A stretch of 64,000 nucleotides of DNA from Clostridium ljungdahlii (GTDB lineage Bacteria; Bacillota; Clostridia; Clostridiales; Clostridiaceae). Below, in pieces: positions 18,241-26,762 of the stretch. The stretch spans positions 186,001 through 250,000 of the forward strand of contig NZ_LITT01000023.1 in the NCBI RefSeq assembly GCF_001636845.1, read 5' to 3'. Position numbers and translations under genes: made by a program. The notes below the pieces were generated by a model. It had not been told where the DNA came from. It worked only from the letters and a program-made list of their open reading frames with translations, and ran no database searches. Numbering within the stretch: position 1 is the first letter of the stretch; the number at the start of each line of letters is the position of its first letter.

Positions 18241-19591
18241 AACCTTTAAGGAAATGATTTTTTGGATGGCGTGGATTATAATACCTTTTATAATGGAAAT
18301 CGTGCCTTCCATTGTAGGATTTTTTATTCTAATTAAAAAGAAAATGTCCCTAAAAAAGGAATGCTTTTCAGGAAAACTTCCGGAAATAACAGTTATTGTT
18401 CCTGTATATAATTCTGCACAAACCCTGGAATCTTGCATTAAATCCATATATGAATCTAATTATCCTACTGGACTTATAGATGTGATGCTTGTAAATAATA
18501 TGAGTAGTGATAATAGCTTCGAAATTTTTACAAAAAGCCAGAAAGAATTTGAAGGGCTGTCTATGAGGTACTTAAATGCAAAACAAGGTAAATCAAAAGC
18601 ACTTAATATGGCACTTTTTAATAGCGGAGGAAAATATATAATTCACATTGACAGCGATGGCATACTTGAAACTAACGCAATAAGGAATATGGTTGTACGT
18701 TTTGAACAAAATCCACATATCCACTGTATGACTGGTGCAATTTTAACTGATGCCAAATATATAGAAAACACTAAAACTTCATTTTTAAAGTTAGTAAGAA
18801 GGTGTGAATTTTTTGAATATGCTCAAGCATTTTTAGCAGGAAGAAATTTTGAATCGGAGCTCAATAGTATATATACTTTATCTGGGGCCTTCTCAGCATT
18901 TAGAAAATCCACAATTTTAAAAACTCAGCTCTATAATAGTGAAACTGTATGTGAAGATACCCAGATAACTTTTCAAGTCAGACATTTATTAAAGAAAAAA
19001 GTATACTTGTGTGAAAATGCACTTTTTTTTGTTGAACCTATCGATAATTTTAATAAACTATATACCCAGCGTCAGCGTTGGCAGCGTGGCGAAATGGAAG
19101 TTTCACATATGTTTTTAAAGGACAAGATCTATTCAGCTGGAGGATTTTTTAGCAATTTTATGATAAGAATATTGATGTATGATCATACATTTGCGTTTCC
19201 TAGGATGATATGGTATTTTGCCCTTATATTTCTTCTATTTATGGATTATCCCCTTTATCTTATCTTAGGATCTGTATTTGTAATATATTTATTATATGTT
19301 CTATCTGCATTTTTATTTTATCTAAATGTAAGGGTATATCTTGCAGAGTATAAGGATATAAGGAAATATTATTCTGCAAAAGTTTATTTGATTGTTTTAA
19401 TGCCCCTATTTAACTTTATGATATTTTGGATAAGGTTTGCAGGAATTATTAACAGTATAAAGCTTGAGAGTAAGTGGAAGACACTGAATTTAAAAGAGGA
19501 GTATATAGCCTTTTGCAATGTAAGTAAGTCGGATTTTCAAAGAGTATTTAAAATAATAGACAAAGTAAGAAGGATAGTCAATAATCCATGA
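18212..19591 (+). CDS. XrtG-associated GT2 glycosyltransferase
   Basis: A 459-residue membrane enzyme: one N-terminal helix, a cytosolic GT2 domain with VIVPVYNSA, HIDSDG (DxD), VCEDTQ and QRQRWQRGE (QxxRW), then about four C-terminal helices. The D,D,D,QxxRW set is that of processive BcsA/hyaluronan-synthase-like enzymes. It matches the glycosyltransferase always found with XrtG and probably builds the sugar or lipid-linked glycan involved in anchoring. Alternative starts ATG 18221 and 18227 are possible; AAAGG at 18201-18205 suits 18212. Confidence 0.88.
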   Translation: MFYMEMILSKTFKEMIFWMAWIIIPFIMEIVPSIVGFFILIKKKMSLKKECFSGKLPEITVIVPVYNSAQTLESCIKSIYESNYPTGLIDVMLVNNMSSDNSFEIFTKSQKEFEGLSMRYLNAKQGKSKALNMALFNSGGKYIIHIDSDGILETNAIRNMVVRFEQNPHIHCMTGAILTDAKYIENTKTSFLKLVRRCEFFEYAQAFLAGRNFESELNSIYTLSGAFSAFRKSTILKTQLYNSETVCEDTQITFQVRHLLKKKVYLCENALFFVEPIDNFNKLYTQRQRWQRGEMEVSHMFLKDKIYSAGGFFSNFMIRILMYDHTFAFPRMIWYFALIFLLFMDYPLYLILGSVFVIYLLYVLSAFLFYLNVRVYLAEYKDIRKYYSAKVYLIVLMPLFNFMIFWIRFAGIINSIKLESKWKTLNLKEEYIAFCNVSKSDFQRVFKIIDKVRRIVNNP

Positions 19592-19644
19592 TATTGCATT
19601 GGAGAAATAAAACTAAGATCATAATTTGAAGAGAGGAAACTGCA

Positions 19645-20871
19645 TTGATGATGAAGAAAAGAGCATCAGAAAATTATTTGATAAAAATACTTCTAATCTT
19701 TATAATAACTGTAGCTTTTATTTCAGCATTGTGGCTTGACATATTTTATGAAATAGGCAATCATAAAAAGAATATAATAGATGCTTTTTCAAGAGAGCAA
19801 TATTCAACAACTAATCAATTATCAGACAGGCTACAGGAAAGTTTAAATGATTATGTACAAAATAAGGGACTTACATTACATTTGGCAGAAGAAAAGGCTA
19901 TAAGCGAGATTATTAAAAAGGAGATAAATTCTCAAAATAAATATGTGTTTTTTTATAATAGCAAGCATATTTTATTTGAAAGAAATTATTTAACCACTGC
20001 AGAGTATAAAGGTAAAGGATTAAAAGATAGTTTTAATTTATGGGAATATAATGGCGGCAGTAACTTGGATGAAGTAAAAAATCTCATGAACTCTGGGATA
20101 AGTGGTAAAGGTGAAATTGTAAAGGACAGTAAAAAGGGAAAAGAAATTGTTTCCTGGTGCTTTTTTAAAGTATTAAACGATAAATATGTTATAGGAATGT
20201 CAACTTCAGAAGATTATCTATTTAGAGAGACTTTATTCAATCAGCACGTTGTAAGGTTATATATTCTTGGTGGAATAGCTACTATGGCAATTATAATACT
20301 TTCAGCAGCTTTTTCACTATACCTGTATTTCATGTTTAAAAAAGTAAAGAGCCTCACAAACCAACTTAAAAACAAGAACATTCAAGTACAAAACTTTGTT
20401 TCTGCAATAAGTCAGGTGGAGAAAGCTGCACGTAAGGCTACCATATGTGATCTACTTACAGGAGTGTATAATAGAAAGTTTTTTTATACCATCCTTCCTA
20501 AAATGAATGAGAAGTTATTTTTTCCTATTACAGTAATTAGAGTAAGTATAGAAGGTATAAAAAATGTAAATAATGTTTTAGGTCGTGGAAAGGGTGATGA
20601 GGTATTAGTAGAACTAGCAGAAATACTTTTAGAAAGTTGTAATGAATCTGATATTGTTTCAAGAATAAGTGATAATAAATTTGTACTGATTATGATTAAC
20701 ACAGATAGAGAAGCTGCTTTCAGAAAAGTAGATGAAATAGGAGAAAAAATAAGAAGTAGTTTTATCGTTCCTATATGTAGTATATTTTTTGGAGTTGCAG
20801 TAAAAACATCTGAAACGCAAAATTTATTTAGAATTTTAAAGTATACAGAAAAAAATATTAGGCAACTGTAA
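19645..20871 (+). CDS. Membrane protein with degenerate GGDEF domain
   Basis: A 408-residue protein: membrane helix about 12-33, extracellular sensor about 34-203 (Cache/PAS-like), helix about 204-232, then a GGDEF-fold domain from about 265. DLLTGVYNRKFF and GRGKGDE are conserved, but the signature GGDEF is SDNKF (342-346), the first metal Asp position reads VSIEGIK, and the I-site RxxD is missing. It therefore should not make c-di-GMP. The start TTG 19645 or ATG 19648 follows AGAGAGG. It sits between the XrtG glycosyltransferase and the free PTPS-like gene, so it may be a structural or sensing partner of the locus. Confidence 0.85.
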   Translation: MMMKKRASENYLIKILLIFIITVAFISALWLDIFYEIGNHKKNIIDAFSREQYSTTNQLSDRLQESLNDYVQNKGLTLHLAEEKAISEIIKKEINSQNKYVFFYNSKHILFERNYLTTAEYKGKGLKDSFNLWEYNGGSNLDEVKNLMNSGISGKGEIVKDSKKGKEIVSWCFFKVLNDKYVIGMSTSEDYLFRETLFNQHVVRLYILGGIATMAIIILSAAFSLYLYFMFKKVKSLTNQLKNKNIQVQNFVSAISQVEKAARKATICDLLTGVYNRKFFYTILPKMNEKLFFPITVIRVSIEGIKNVNNVLGRGKGDEVLVELAEILLESCNESDIVSRISDNKFVLIMINTDREAAFRKVDEIGEKIRSSFIVPICSIFFGVAVKTSETQNLFRILKYTEKNIRQL

Positions 20872-20921
20872 TTTGAAATACTTGAAGTATAACTACTATG
20901 AGGAAATGGAGGAATAAACTT

Positions 20922-21413
20922 TTGAAATATAACCAATATAGATTTAAATTTTACCTCAATGCATCACACTCTATATATCTAAAAGGTATTTTGGGTGAAG
21001 AACACCCGCATACTTGGGAGATTACCTTAGATACAGTTAAGTTAGAAGATAACTTTATTATTTTTAATGATATAGAAAAGAATATTGAAGAATACTTGCA
21101 AAAGTTTCAAGATAAATATATTAATAACATTACTCCATTTAATACGTTGAATCCAACACTTGAAAACATATGTGCATATTTTAAAGAATGTTTTGAAAGC
21201 TTGCTAATAGAAAATAAGTGGCTGCTGCTATCTATAGAAATAAGTGAAACTCCAACACGATCATATATTATTGATGTTTCTGATGAAATTAACTACAATA
21301 ATATTTCACATATTAAAGACAAAGAAAAATATAATTGGAATAAGGGTATTTCCATTGTAAATCAGGAGATTGATCGGATCACAAAATTAGTTATTGATAA
21401 AAATAAGTCATAA
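20922..21413 (+). CDS. Stand-alone PTPS/QueD-like protein of XrtG locus
   Basis: A 163-residue single-domain protein related to 6-pyruvoyl-tetrahydropterin synthase. Zinc ligands His16, His28 and His30 and ISETPTRSYI are present at the same positions as in the N-terminal domain of the 1018-residue protein in this locus. The catalytic Cys is absent, and the DH of the DHxxLN motif reads QD. TTG 20922 with GGAGG at 20908-20912 is preferred over the open frame from ATG 20898. The pair suggests a binding or scaffold role, not pterin synthesis. Confidence 0.8.
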   Translation: MKYNQYRFKFYLNASHSIYLKGILGEEHPHTWEITLDTVKLEDNFIIFNDIEKNIEEYLQKFQDKYINNITPFNTLNPTLENICAYFKECFESLLIENKWLLLSIEISETPTRSYIIDVSDEINYNNISHIKDKEKYNWNKGISIVNQEIDRITKLVIDKNKS

Positions 21414-21455
21414 AAATAGATTCATGAAAGTAAAATATTCATGAATCTATTTTCT
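21413..21455. terminator. Bidirectional terminator between convergent genes
   Basis: AAAATAGATTCATGAA (21413-21428) is perfectly complementary to TTCATGAATCTATTTT (21438-21453) with a 9-base loop. It lies between the XrtG-locus end and the minus-strand chemoreceptor, with A- and T-runs suitable for both directions. Confidence 0.85.
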
Positions 21456-23633
21456 TTAGCTTATCTTAAATGCTCCTACCATTTCTTGAAGGTTGTCAGA
21501 TGAATATTCTAAAGTATCACTTATTTCTTTTAACCTTGTTGTTTTGCTCAGTATTTCTTCAAGTAAATTCAGGGATTCCTCACTACTGCTAGTACCTTTA
21601 ACTGTTCTTCTATTTATTTCATCTGCAGCTTGATTTATATTTACAACCATGTTGTCTACATCTTCGCTTTCTTTATTAGTTATTTGGGATATATTGTCCA
21701 TTTTTTTGTTTATATCTTCTATGTTTCCTATAATATATTTGAAAGAACCTATACTATCCTTTACACTGCTTGTAGAACCTTCAACTTTAGAGTCAATTTC
21801 ATTAATTTGATGGAAAGTATTTCTAATTTCATTTTGAATATTGATAACTAAGGTACCTATGGATTTTGTTGCGTCCTCTGTTTCAACAGCTAACTTTGAT
21901 ATTTCTTCAGCGACTACTCCAAATCCCTTTCCTGCTTCACCAGCTCTTGCTGCTTCTATAGTGGCATTTAATGCTAGGAGTTGAGTTTGATTGCTGATGC
22001 TGTTTATTGTAGTAACTGCGTTGGTTATAGCATTTGAATGATCTCGAAGTACTGTTATTCTAGTAAGGGTTTTTTCCATAGCTTTTTCTAGATCATTTAT
22101 AGAGTTAAGTATATTGTTAAAATAATCATTGGCTTTTACTGCACGATCACTAGTATTTACAATCTTGTCTGTAACCTCGTTTATAAGGGTATCCATTTCC
22201 TGTATTGATGCAGACAGATTATTAAAGTGTTCTTTAGTACTTTGAAACACATTATTTTGCTTTTTAGAAACATCCACCAGACCATTAACGGTTTTAGCTA
22301 TTGTATTCATATTATTCTTTACTACATTAGTTAAATTGGAAACTACTTCAACAGAGTCTTTTGATGTTTTGGAAGAAATACCAACTCTCTTTATCATAGA
22401 CATTTGATTATTTATAAATTTGTTGAACCATCTTGAAAGCTCACCTATTTCATCGTAAGAAAGTTTGTCTACTCTTTTTGTTAAATCTCCTTTACCTTCA
22501 GCTATCATATGAAGTATATCTACAGTTCTGTTTAACGGTTTTACCACTAATTTTTGTGACACTGCATAACTTACTAAAGTAAGTATACACCATGCTAGTA
22601 TGGAGGATATGATTCCAGCACCAGGTTTTAAAGAACAAATTGTACTATTTACAGCTATAACCAAAGCTGAAGCAATTGATATTATAATAGGTATTCTTAG
22701 ATTTATACTTTTAAAGTTATATATTTCAGATATGTCCCCTTCACACATCATGCCCCAAGTTTCATTGCTGTAAGGAGGAGTTATAAGGGTACCTTTACCA
22801 CCTACAAGTATATGTCTGTAATCAGGATAGCCTGGCCAGGTGTCTAGGTTTTCACCATTTTTAATGGTATTTTTAACTCCCCGGTGTAGATCTCCTGTTT
22901 CGGGATCTGTAAATCTTATTTCAAATTCTGTATGTTTTTTAATTTTAACAATACTTCCTTTAGAAGTCCTTACACCATCTTTAAGATTTTCTCCTTTAGT
23001 AAAAGTATTATCTTCAAATCTACTTCTGGATATAGCAGTTCCAGGTAATATATCTCTGTCTGTTTTTACCATAAATAAATAATTATCACCGGAATCCTTG
23101 TATATATGTGTATCTTCATCCTGGATTACATTGCTCATATCATCGTTGAGTATTCTTCCTATAAGTATTCTTTTATTACCAGAAGAATTAATATAAGGTG
23201 TAGAAAATAGTAAAGTTACTTCATCTGCAAATTTCTTTTTGGATAAATCTATGTCTAAAGTATGCGCATCCTCATAAGGACCATACATGAGTTTTTCATT
23301 TTTTATGCCACTTTTATAACTAGGGAAAGTACTCATATCAATACCTATATGGTTTTTACAAGTAGAATTTAATATTTTACCACTTTCATCTAATATGAAT
23401 AGCTCACAGAAATCCTCATATTGATTTAATTTTTTATTAAGTTCCTGTAGTAAATTACTGCCATCTTCATCAAAGTTTTTTATGATATTTTCTGTGTTCT
23501 CAAGCTGCATCCATTTGTCTTTAAACCAATTGTCGAGTGCTTTTTTTCTTCCTTTTGATATACCTTCAAATACCTGTCTAGATTGACTTTTGATTTTTTT
23601 ATTTAATGAATACATTAATCTTAATTTTATCAT
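21456..23633 (-). CDS. Methyl-accepting chemotaxis protein with Cache-like sensor
   Basis: A 725-residue receptor. The N-terminal 310 residues form a large Cache-type sensor ([14 protein letters not shown], then a second lobe with [16 protein letters not shown]), followed by two close membrane helices about 315-375, HAMP ([10 protein letters not shown]) and the signalling domain with [21 protein letters not shown]. Unusually I see no membrane helix before the sensor, so the topology is odd: either the sensor is cytosolic or export uses another mode. The start is supported by AGGGGGCAG upstream. Single gene, convergent to the XrtG locus. Confidence 0.88.
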   Translation of the reverse strand: MIKLRLMYSLNKKIKSQSRQVFEGISKGRKKALDNWFKDKWMQLENTENIIKNFDEDGSNLLQELNKKLNQYEDFCELFILDESGKILNSTCKNHIGIDMSTFPSYKSGIKNEKLMYGPYEDAHTLDIDLSKKKFADEVTLLFSTPYINSSGNKRILIGRILNDDMSNVIQDEDTHIYKDSGDNYLFMVKTDRDILPGTAISRSRFEDNTFTKGENLKDGVRTSKGSIVKIKKHTEFEIRFTDPETGDLHRGVKNTIKNGENLDTWPGYPDYRHILVGGKGTLITPPYSNETWGMMCEGDISEIYNFKSINLRIPIIISIASALVIAVNSTICSLKPGAGIISSILAWCILTLVSYAVSQKLVVKPLNRTVDILHMIAEGKGDLTKRVDKLSYDEIGELSRWFNKFINNQMSMIKRVGISSKTSKDSVEVVSNLTNVVKNNMNTIAKTVNGLVDVSKKQNNVFQSTKEHFNNLSASIQEMDTLINEVTDKIVNTSDRAVKANDYFNNILNSINDLEKAMEKTLTRITVLRDHSNAITNAVTTINSISNQTQLLALNATIEAARAGEAGKGFGVVAEEISKLAVETEDATKSIGTLVINIQNEIRNTFHQINEIDSKVEGSTSSVKDSIGSFKYIIGNIEDINKKMDNISQITNKESEDVDNMVVNINQAADEINRRTVKGTSSSEESLNLLEEILSKTTRLKEISDTLEYSSDNLQEMVGAFKIS

Positions 23634-24117
23634 AAGCTGCCCCCTTTTGCTAAATAATACAGTTCAGATTTTTAGCATAGATAAAATTTATTTATATATT
23701 AATAAGTACTCTAAATTATTATTGTATAATATATTCTACATAATTTTAATAATTCCTGTAAATTTTATAATAAAATTTAGTAATTATTCATTAAATAAAA
23801 AAATTGAAATTGAAATTTGTTTTTAATAATGATATTTGCATTTACTCTTCTAACAGTTGAAATGAATAATTTAAACTTATAATATTCATTAATAGTAATT
23901 AGTATATTTCTTAATCTTATATACAATACTGAAACATATAGGAATAAATTCTTATATGCATATTAATGAATTAAATTCTGCAATTGTTAATAAAAACATA
24001 CCATTCATAATAAATTATTAAAATTTTAATATTACTATTGATAATGTGCCTAAAAATTAGTATTATATATATAAGTTTTGCAAAATCTATAATTATTTTT
24101 TAAAAGGAGGTATTTTT
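23634..24117. other. AT-rich divergent promoter region, no gene
   Basis: Nearly 480 bases, over 80% A+T, between the minus-strand chemoreceptor and amtB. I find no plausible gene, no sigma-54 promoter and no recognised riboswitch; it must contain the divergent promoters for both neighbours. Confidence 0.5.
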
Positions 24118-25347
24118 ATGTACGGAGTAAATGGAGCAGATACGGTTTTCGTACTTATAAGTGCGGCACTAGTAATGATAATGACTCCAGCACTGGCCTT
24201 ATTTTATGCAGGTATGGTTAGAGGAAAAAACACTTTAAACAGCACTCTTCATAGTTTTTCAGCTTTAGCAGTTATATCTATTCAATGGATACTTATAGGG
24301 TATACACTGTGTTTTGGTACAGACATAGGTGGAATTATAGGTGGTTTTAATTTTGCAGGTTTAAAAGGAGTTGGATTTGCACCAAATGCAGCTTACGCAG
24401 CTACTATTCCACAGCAGGTATATATGCTATTTCAGCTTATGTTTGCTATAATAACTCCAGCACTTATATCAGGGTCTATTGCAGAAAGAATGAAATTTAT
24501 ACCTTGGGTAGTATTTGTTTTACTTTGGACAACGTTAGTTTACGATCCTATTGCTCACTGGGTATGGGGAACAGGTGGATGGCTTAAAAATCTCGGAGCT
24601 TTGGATTTTGCAGGTGGTAATGTAGTTCATATTAGTTCAGGTATTTCCGGACTTGTAGCAGCACTCATGCTTGGGAAAAGGAAGAATGTAGGCAAACCTA
24701 GTAACCTGCCGATGACATGCTTAGGAGCTGCCATACTTTGGTTTGGTTGGTATGGATTTAATGCTGGAAGTGCACTTGCTATAAATGATGTAGCAGTAAA
24801 TGCTTTTATAACTACCAATACTTCTGCAGCAGCTTCAGCAATAAGTTGGAGTATTTGTGAACTTCTCTATAGAAAGAAAGTTACTTCTCTTGGAGTTGCT
24901 AGTGGAATAGTTGCAGGTCTTGTAGCTATAACTCCAGCTGCAGGTTTTGTAAGTCCTTTAGCTTCAATACTTATTGGATTAATAGGAGGAGCTATTTGCT
25001 ACACTACTGTTACTTTTGTAAAATCTAAGTTTGGATATGATGATGCACTTGATGCTTTTGGATGTCATGGTATAGGAGGAATCTGGGGAGGAATTGCTAC
25101 AGGAATATTTGCATGGAAAGCAATAAACTCTGGTGGTGCGAACGGACTTATACATGGAAATCCTAAATTGGTTTTAATTCAACTTACAGCTGTTGTGGCA
25201 AGTGTTGTATATTCTGCAATAGTTACATTTATAATAATTAAAGTAATTAAAGCTGTAAGTGGTATAAGAGTAACTGATAAAGATGAACAAATTGGACTTG
25301 ATGTTACAGAACACGGTGAAGAAGCTTATGGAGGAATGAATATTTAA
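24118..25347 (+). CDS. amtB: Ammonium transporter
   Basis: A 409-residue Amt/Rh family channel with about 11 membrane helices. LALFYAGMVRGKN near the N-terminus, DPIAHWVWGTGGWL, and DDALDAFGCHGIGGIWGG are family signatures, the last two carrying the pore histidine region. AAAAGGAGG precedes ATG 24118. It is followed by its PII partner 128 bases downstream, the classic amtB-glnK pair; PII blocks the channel when nitrogen is ample. Confidence 0.95.
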   Translation: MYGVNGADTVFVLISAALVMIMTPALALFYAGMVRGKNTLNSTLHSFSALAVISIQWILIGYTLCFGTDIGGIIGGFNFAGLKGVGFAPNAAYAATIPQQVYMLFQLMFAIITPALISGSIAERMKFIPWVVFVLLWTTLVYDPIAHWVWGTGGWLKNLGALDFAGGNVVHISSGISGLVAALMLGKRKNVGKPSNLPMTCLGAAILWFGWYGFNAGSALAINDVAVNAFITTNTSAAASAISWSICELLYRKKVTSLGVASGIVAGLVAITPAAGFVSPLASILIGLIGGAICYTTVTFVKSKFGYDDALDAFGCHGIGGIWGGIATGIFAWKAINSGGANGLIHGNPKLVLIQLTAVVASVVYSAIVTFIIIKVIKAVSGIRVTDKDEQIGLDVTEHGEEAYGGMNI

Positions 25348-25475
25348 CAATTGACTATTTTATTGTAAGAAAGGGAACTCTAGTTTAAAATAAGAATTGA
25401 ATTAGAGAGTTAATTTTCATAAAATATCATAAGCTGTATTATGAAAGCAAATATATGTTTAAAGGAGGTAAAATA

Positions 25476-25850
25476 ATGGGAGACAAACTTACTAAGGTTG
25501 ATATTATTACTTCTGGCGGAAGATTTGAAGAGCTGAAAAAGGCATTAGGAGATATAGGCATTTCAGGTATGACTGTTACAAATGTTTTAGGGTGTGGAAT
25601 GCAAAAAGGCCATAAAGAATATTATCGTGGGTTAACTATGGATATTAATTTATTGCCTAAAGTTAAAGTAGAGATAATAGTTTGTGAGGTACCTGTAGAG
25701 AAAGTTGTTGAAACTGCTAAAAAAGTTCTCCACACTGGAGAAATGGGCGATGGAAAAATATTTGTATATAATGTAGAAAATGTTATACGAATAAGTACTG
25801 GCGACGAAGGCAAAGCCGCCCTTCAATATAACAAAGATGATAAAAGGTAA
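25476..25850 (+). CDS. glnK: Nitrogen regulatory protein PII
   Basis: A 124-residue PII protein with an intact T-loop (GCGMQKGHKEYYRG, including the Tyr of YRG), the B-loop TGEMGDGKIFV and the C-terminal GDEGKAAL. It senses ATP/ADP and 2-oxoglutarate and here probably regulates the adjacent ammonium channel. ATG 25476 with AAAGGAGG is the true start; the open frame from 25455 begins upstream of that ribosome binding site. Confidence 0.93.
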   Translation: MGDKLTKVDIITSGGRFEELKKALGDIGISGMTVTNVLGCGMQKGHKEYYRGLTMDINLLPKVKVEIIVCEVPVEKVVETAKKVLHTGEMGDGKIFVYNVENVIRISTGDEGKAALQYNKDDKR

Positions 25851-25868
25851 ATATAAACAGAGTTCTTG

Positions 25869-25905
25869 GCATCAGGTGGAGTTTTGACTCCACCTGATGC
25901 TTATT
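25869..25905 (+). terminator. Terminator after glnK (repeat-family hairpin)
   Basis: GCATCAGGTGGAGT (25869-25882) and ACTCCACCTGATGC (25887-25900) form a perfect 14-base stem with a 4-base loop, followed by TTATT. The same CAGAGTTC-plus-hairpin module recurs after citF (47416) and upstream of the sigma-factor gene (53333). Confidence 0.75.
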
Positions 25906-25938
25906 AACAGGCTTCTTAGTGCTTCATCACTTAGAAGG

Positions 25939-26138
25939 CGTTATCCTTTAGGGAAAATCGTTATCCAGGGACGTAGCTGCTCGCAACGTAAACTTGGAGA
26001 AAAGCAGATATCCCAAATCTTTGATTTGGTGATAGTCGCTTTCGCTGTGTGCAAGCAGATATCCCAAATTCTTAGATTTGGTGACAGTCGCTTTCACAGA
26101 GTGCGTGGGAGTATTAGAGCAGGTAGTCATCGGATAAA
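25939..26138 (+). repeat. Structured repeat, family B copy 1
   Basis: This segment shares long stretches with 53387-53518: CGTTATCCAGGG, CGTAGC, a GCAGATATCCCAAATC hairpin followed by GGTGATAGTCGCTTTC, CACAGAGTG, and GGTAG-CATCGGATAA. The ends can pair (TTATCC 25961-25966 with GGATAA 26132-26137), so it may fold into one RNA. In this copy the 40-base GCAGATATCCC...GCTTTC unit is duplicated (26004-26043 and 26055-26095). An open frame over this region is not a believable gene. Function unknown. Confidence 0.65.
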
Positions 26139-26246
26139 CTAAGTAGAGATATAGGGGAATTTAGGAATATATTAGAGTCTAATTAAGATATGGTGTTATT
26201 TGACTTTATTTATATTTGATAGTAAAATGAATATAATTTAATAATA

Positions 26247-26358
26247 GTTGGAAGCAATGAAAAATTTCCGCTATTTGGGCACTTGGAAATTTTAAAGCTA
26301 GTAGTGCACCCGGCCAACAATTAATAATGTTTATTAATTGTTGGCTTTATTTTATTTT
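26247..26358 (+). promoter_or_regulatory. c-di-GMP-II riboswitch before CheY-CheC-GGDEF operon
   Basis: The aptamer reads GTTGGAAGCAATGA at the 5' side, ATTTGGGCACTTGG in the middle and GCTAGTAGTGCACCCGGCCAAC at the 3' side, following the class II cyclic-di-GMP consensus with the GGGCAC/GTGCACCC pseudoknot. P1 is GTTGG (26247-26251) with CCAAC (26314-26318). The same CCAAC is the base of a 15-base perfect terminator stem, 26313-26327 with 26331-26345, followed by TTTATTTTATTTT. Binding should favour read-through. Deviations from the usual GGAAAC and AACCGACC (here GGAAGC and ACCCGGCC) may alter affinity. Confidence 0.85.
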
Positions 26359-26387
26359 AAGGTTACTGGGGGGGAATAAAAGTTATT

Positions 26388-26762
26388 ATGTTAAAAATTC
26401 TAATTGTCGATGATTCTAACTTTTCTCAAAAGATAATATCTAATTTATTAAAAAGTTTTTTGGATAATGTTGAGTTCTTTTTTGCAAGTGATGGAAGAGA
26501 AGGCTTTAGCAAATACAAAGAAATTAAACCGGATTATGTATTTGTAGATTTGTTGATGCCAAATATAAATGGTAAAGAATTGATAAAATTAATAAAAGAA
26601 TATGATGCTAGTTGTAAAATAATTGTTATTTCTGCAGATGTACAAAAAAACGTAAAAGAAGATATGGAATCATATAACATAATGTATTTTATAAATAAAC
26701 CGTTTAATCAGGAAAAAGCAAAGTTCATATGTGATAAAATAAGGAATGATAAAAATGAATAG
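26388..26762 (+). CDS. CheY-like response regulator
   Basis: A 124-residue single receiver domain: acidic pair Asp8-Asp9, phosphorylation site Asp54 (VFVDLLMP), Ser82 and Lys104 (INKPF). There is no output domain. It is the first gene behind a c-di-GMP-II riboswitch and overlaps the start of a CheC-like gene, so it probably tunes chemotaxis or motility. The start ATG 26388 lies 13 bases after a run of seven G residues, the only possible SD. Confidence 0.9.
   Translation: MLKILIVDDSNFSQKIISNLLKSFLDNVEFFFASDGREGFSKYKEIKPDYVFVDLLMPNINGKELIKLIKEYDASCKIIVISADVQKNVKEDMESYNIMYFINKPFNQEKAKFICDKIRNDKNE

Noticed and set aside
23590-23826. 78-codon plus-strand frame
   Set aside because: It overlaps the start of the minus-strand chemoreceptor and its promoter, has no ribosome binding site and is very AT-biased.
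24020-24117. Sigma-54/NtrC-type promoter for amtB
   Set aside because: No TGGCAC-N5-TTGC motif is present; the gene probably uses a sigma-A promoter with another form of nitrogen control.
26004-26095. Two copies of GCAGATATCCC...GCTTTC as a mini CRISPR
   Set aside because: Only two units with a spacer of 11 bases, and a single unit in the other copy; it is a tandem duplication within the repeat.
25897-26142. Open frame over the family B repeat
   Set aside because: Composition follows the structured repeat, there is no ribosome binding site, and the second copy at 53387 does not keep the frame.
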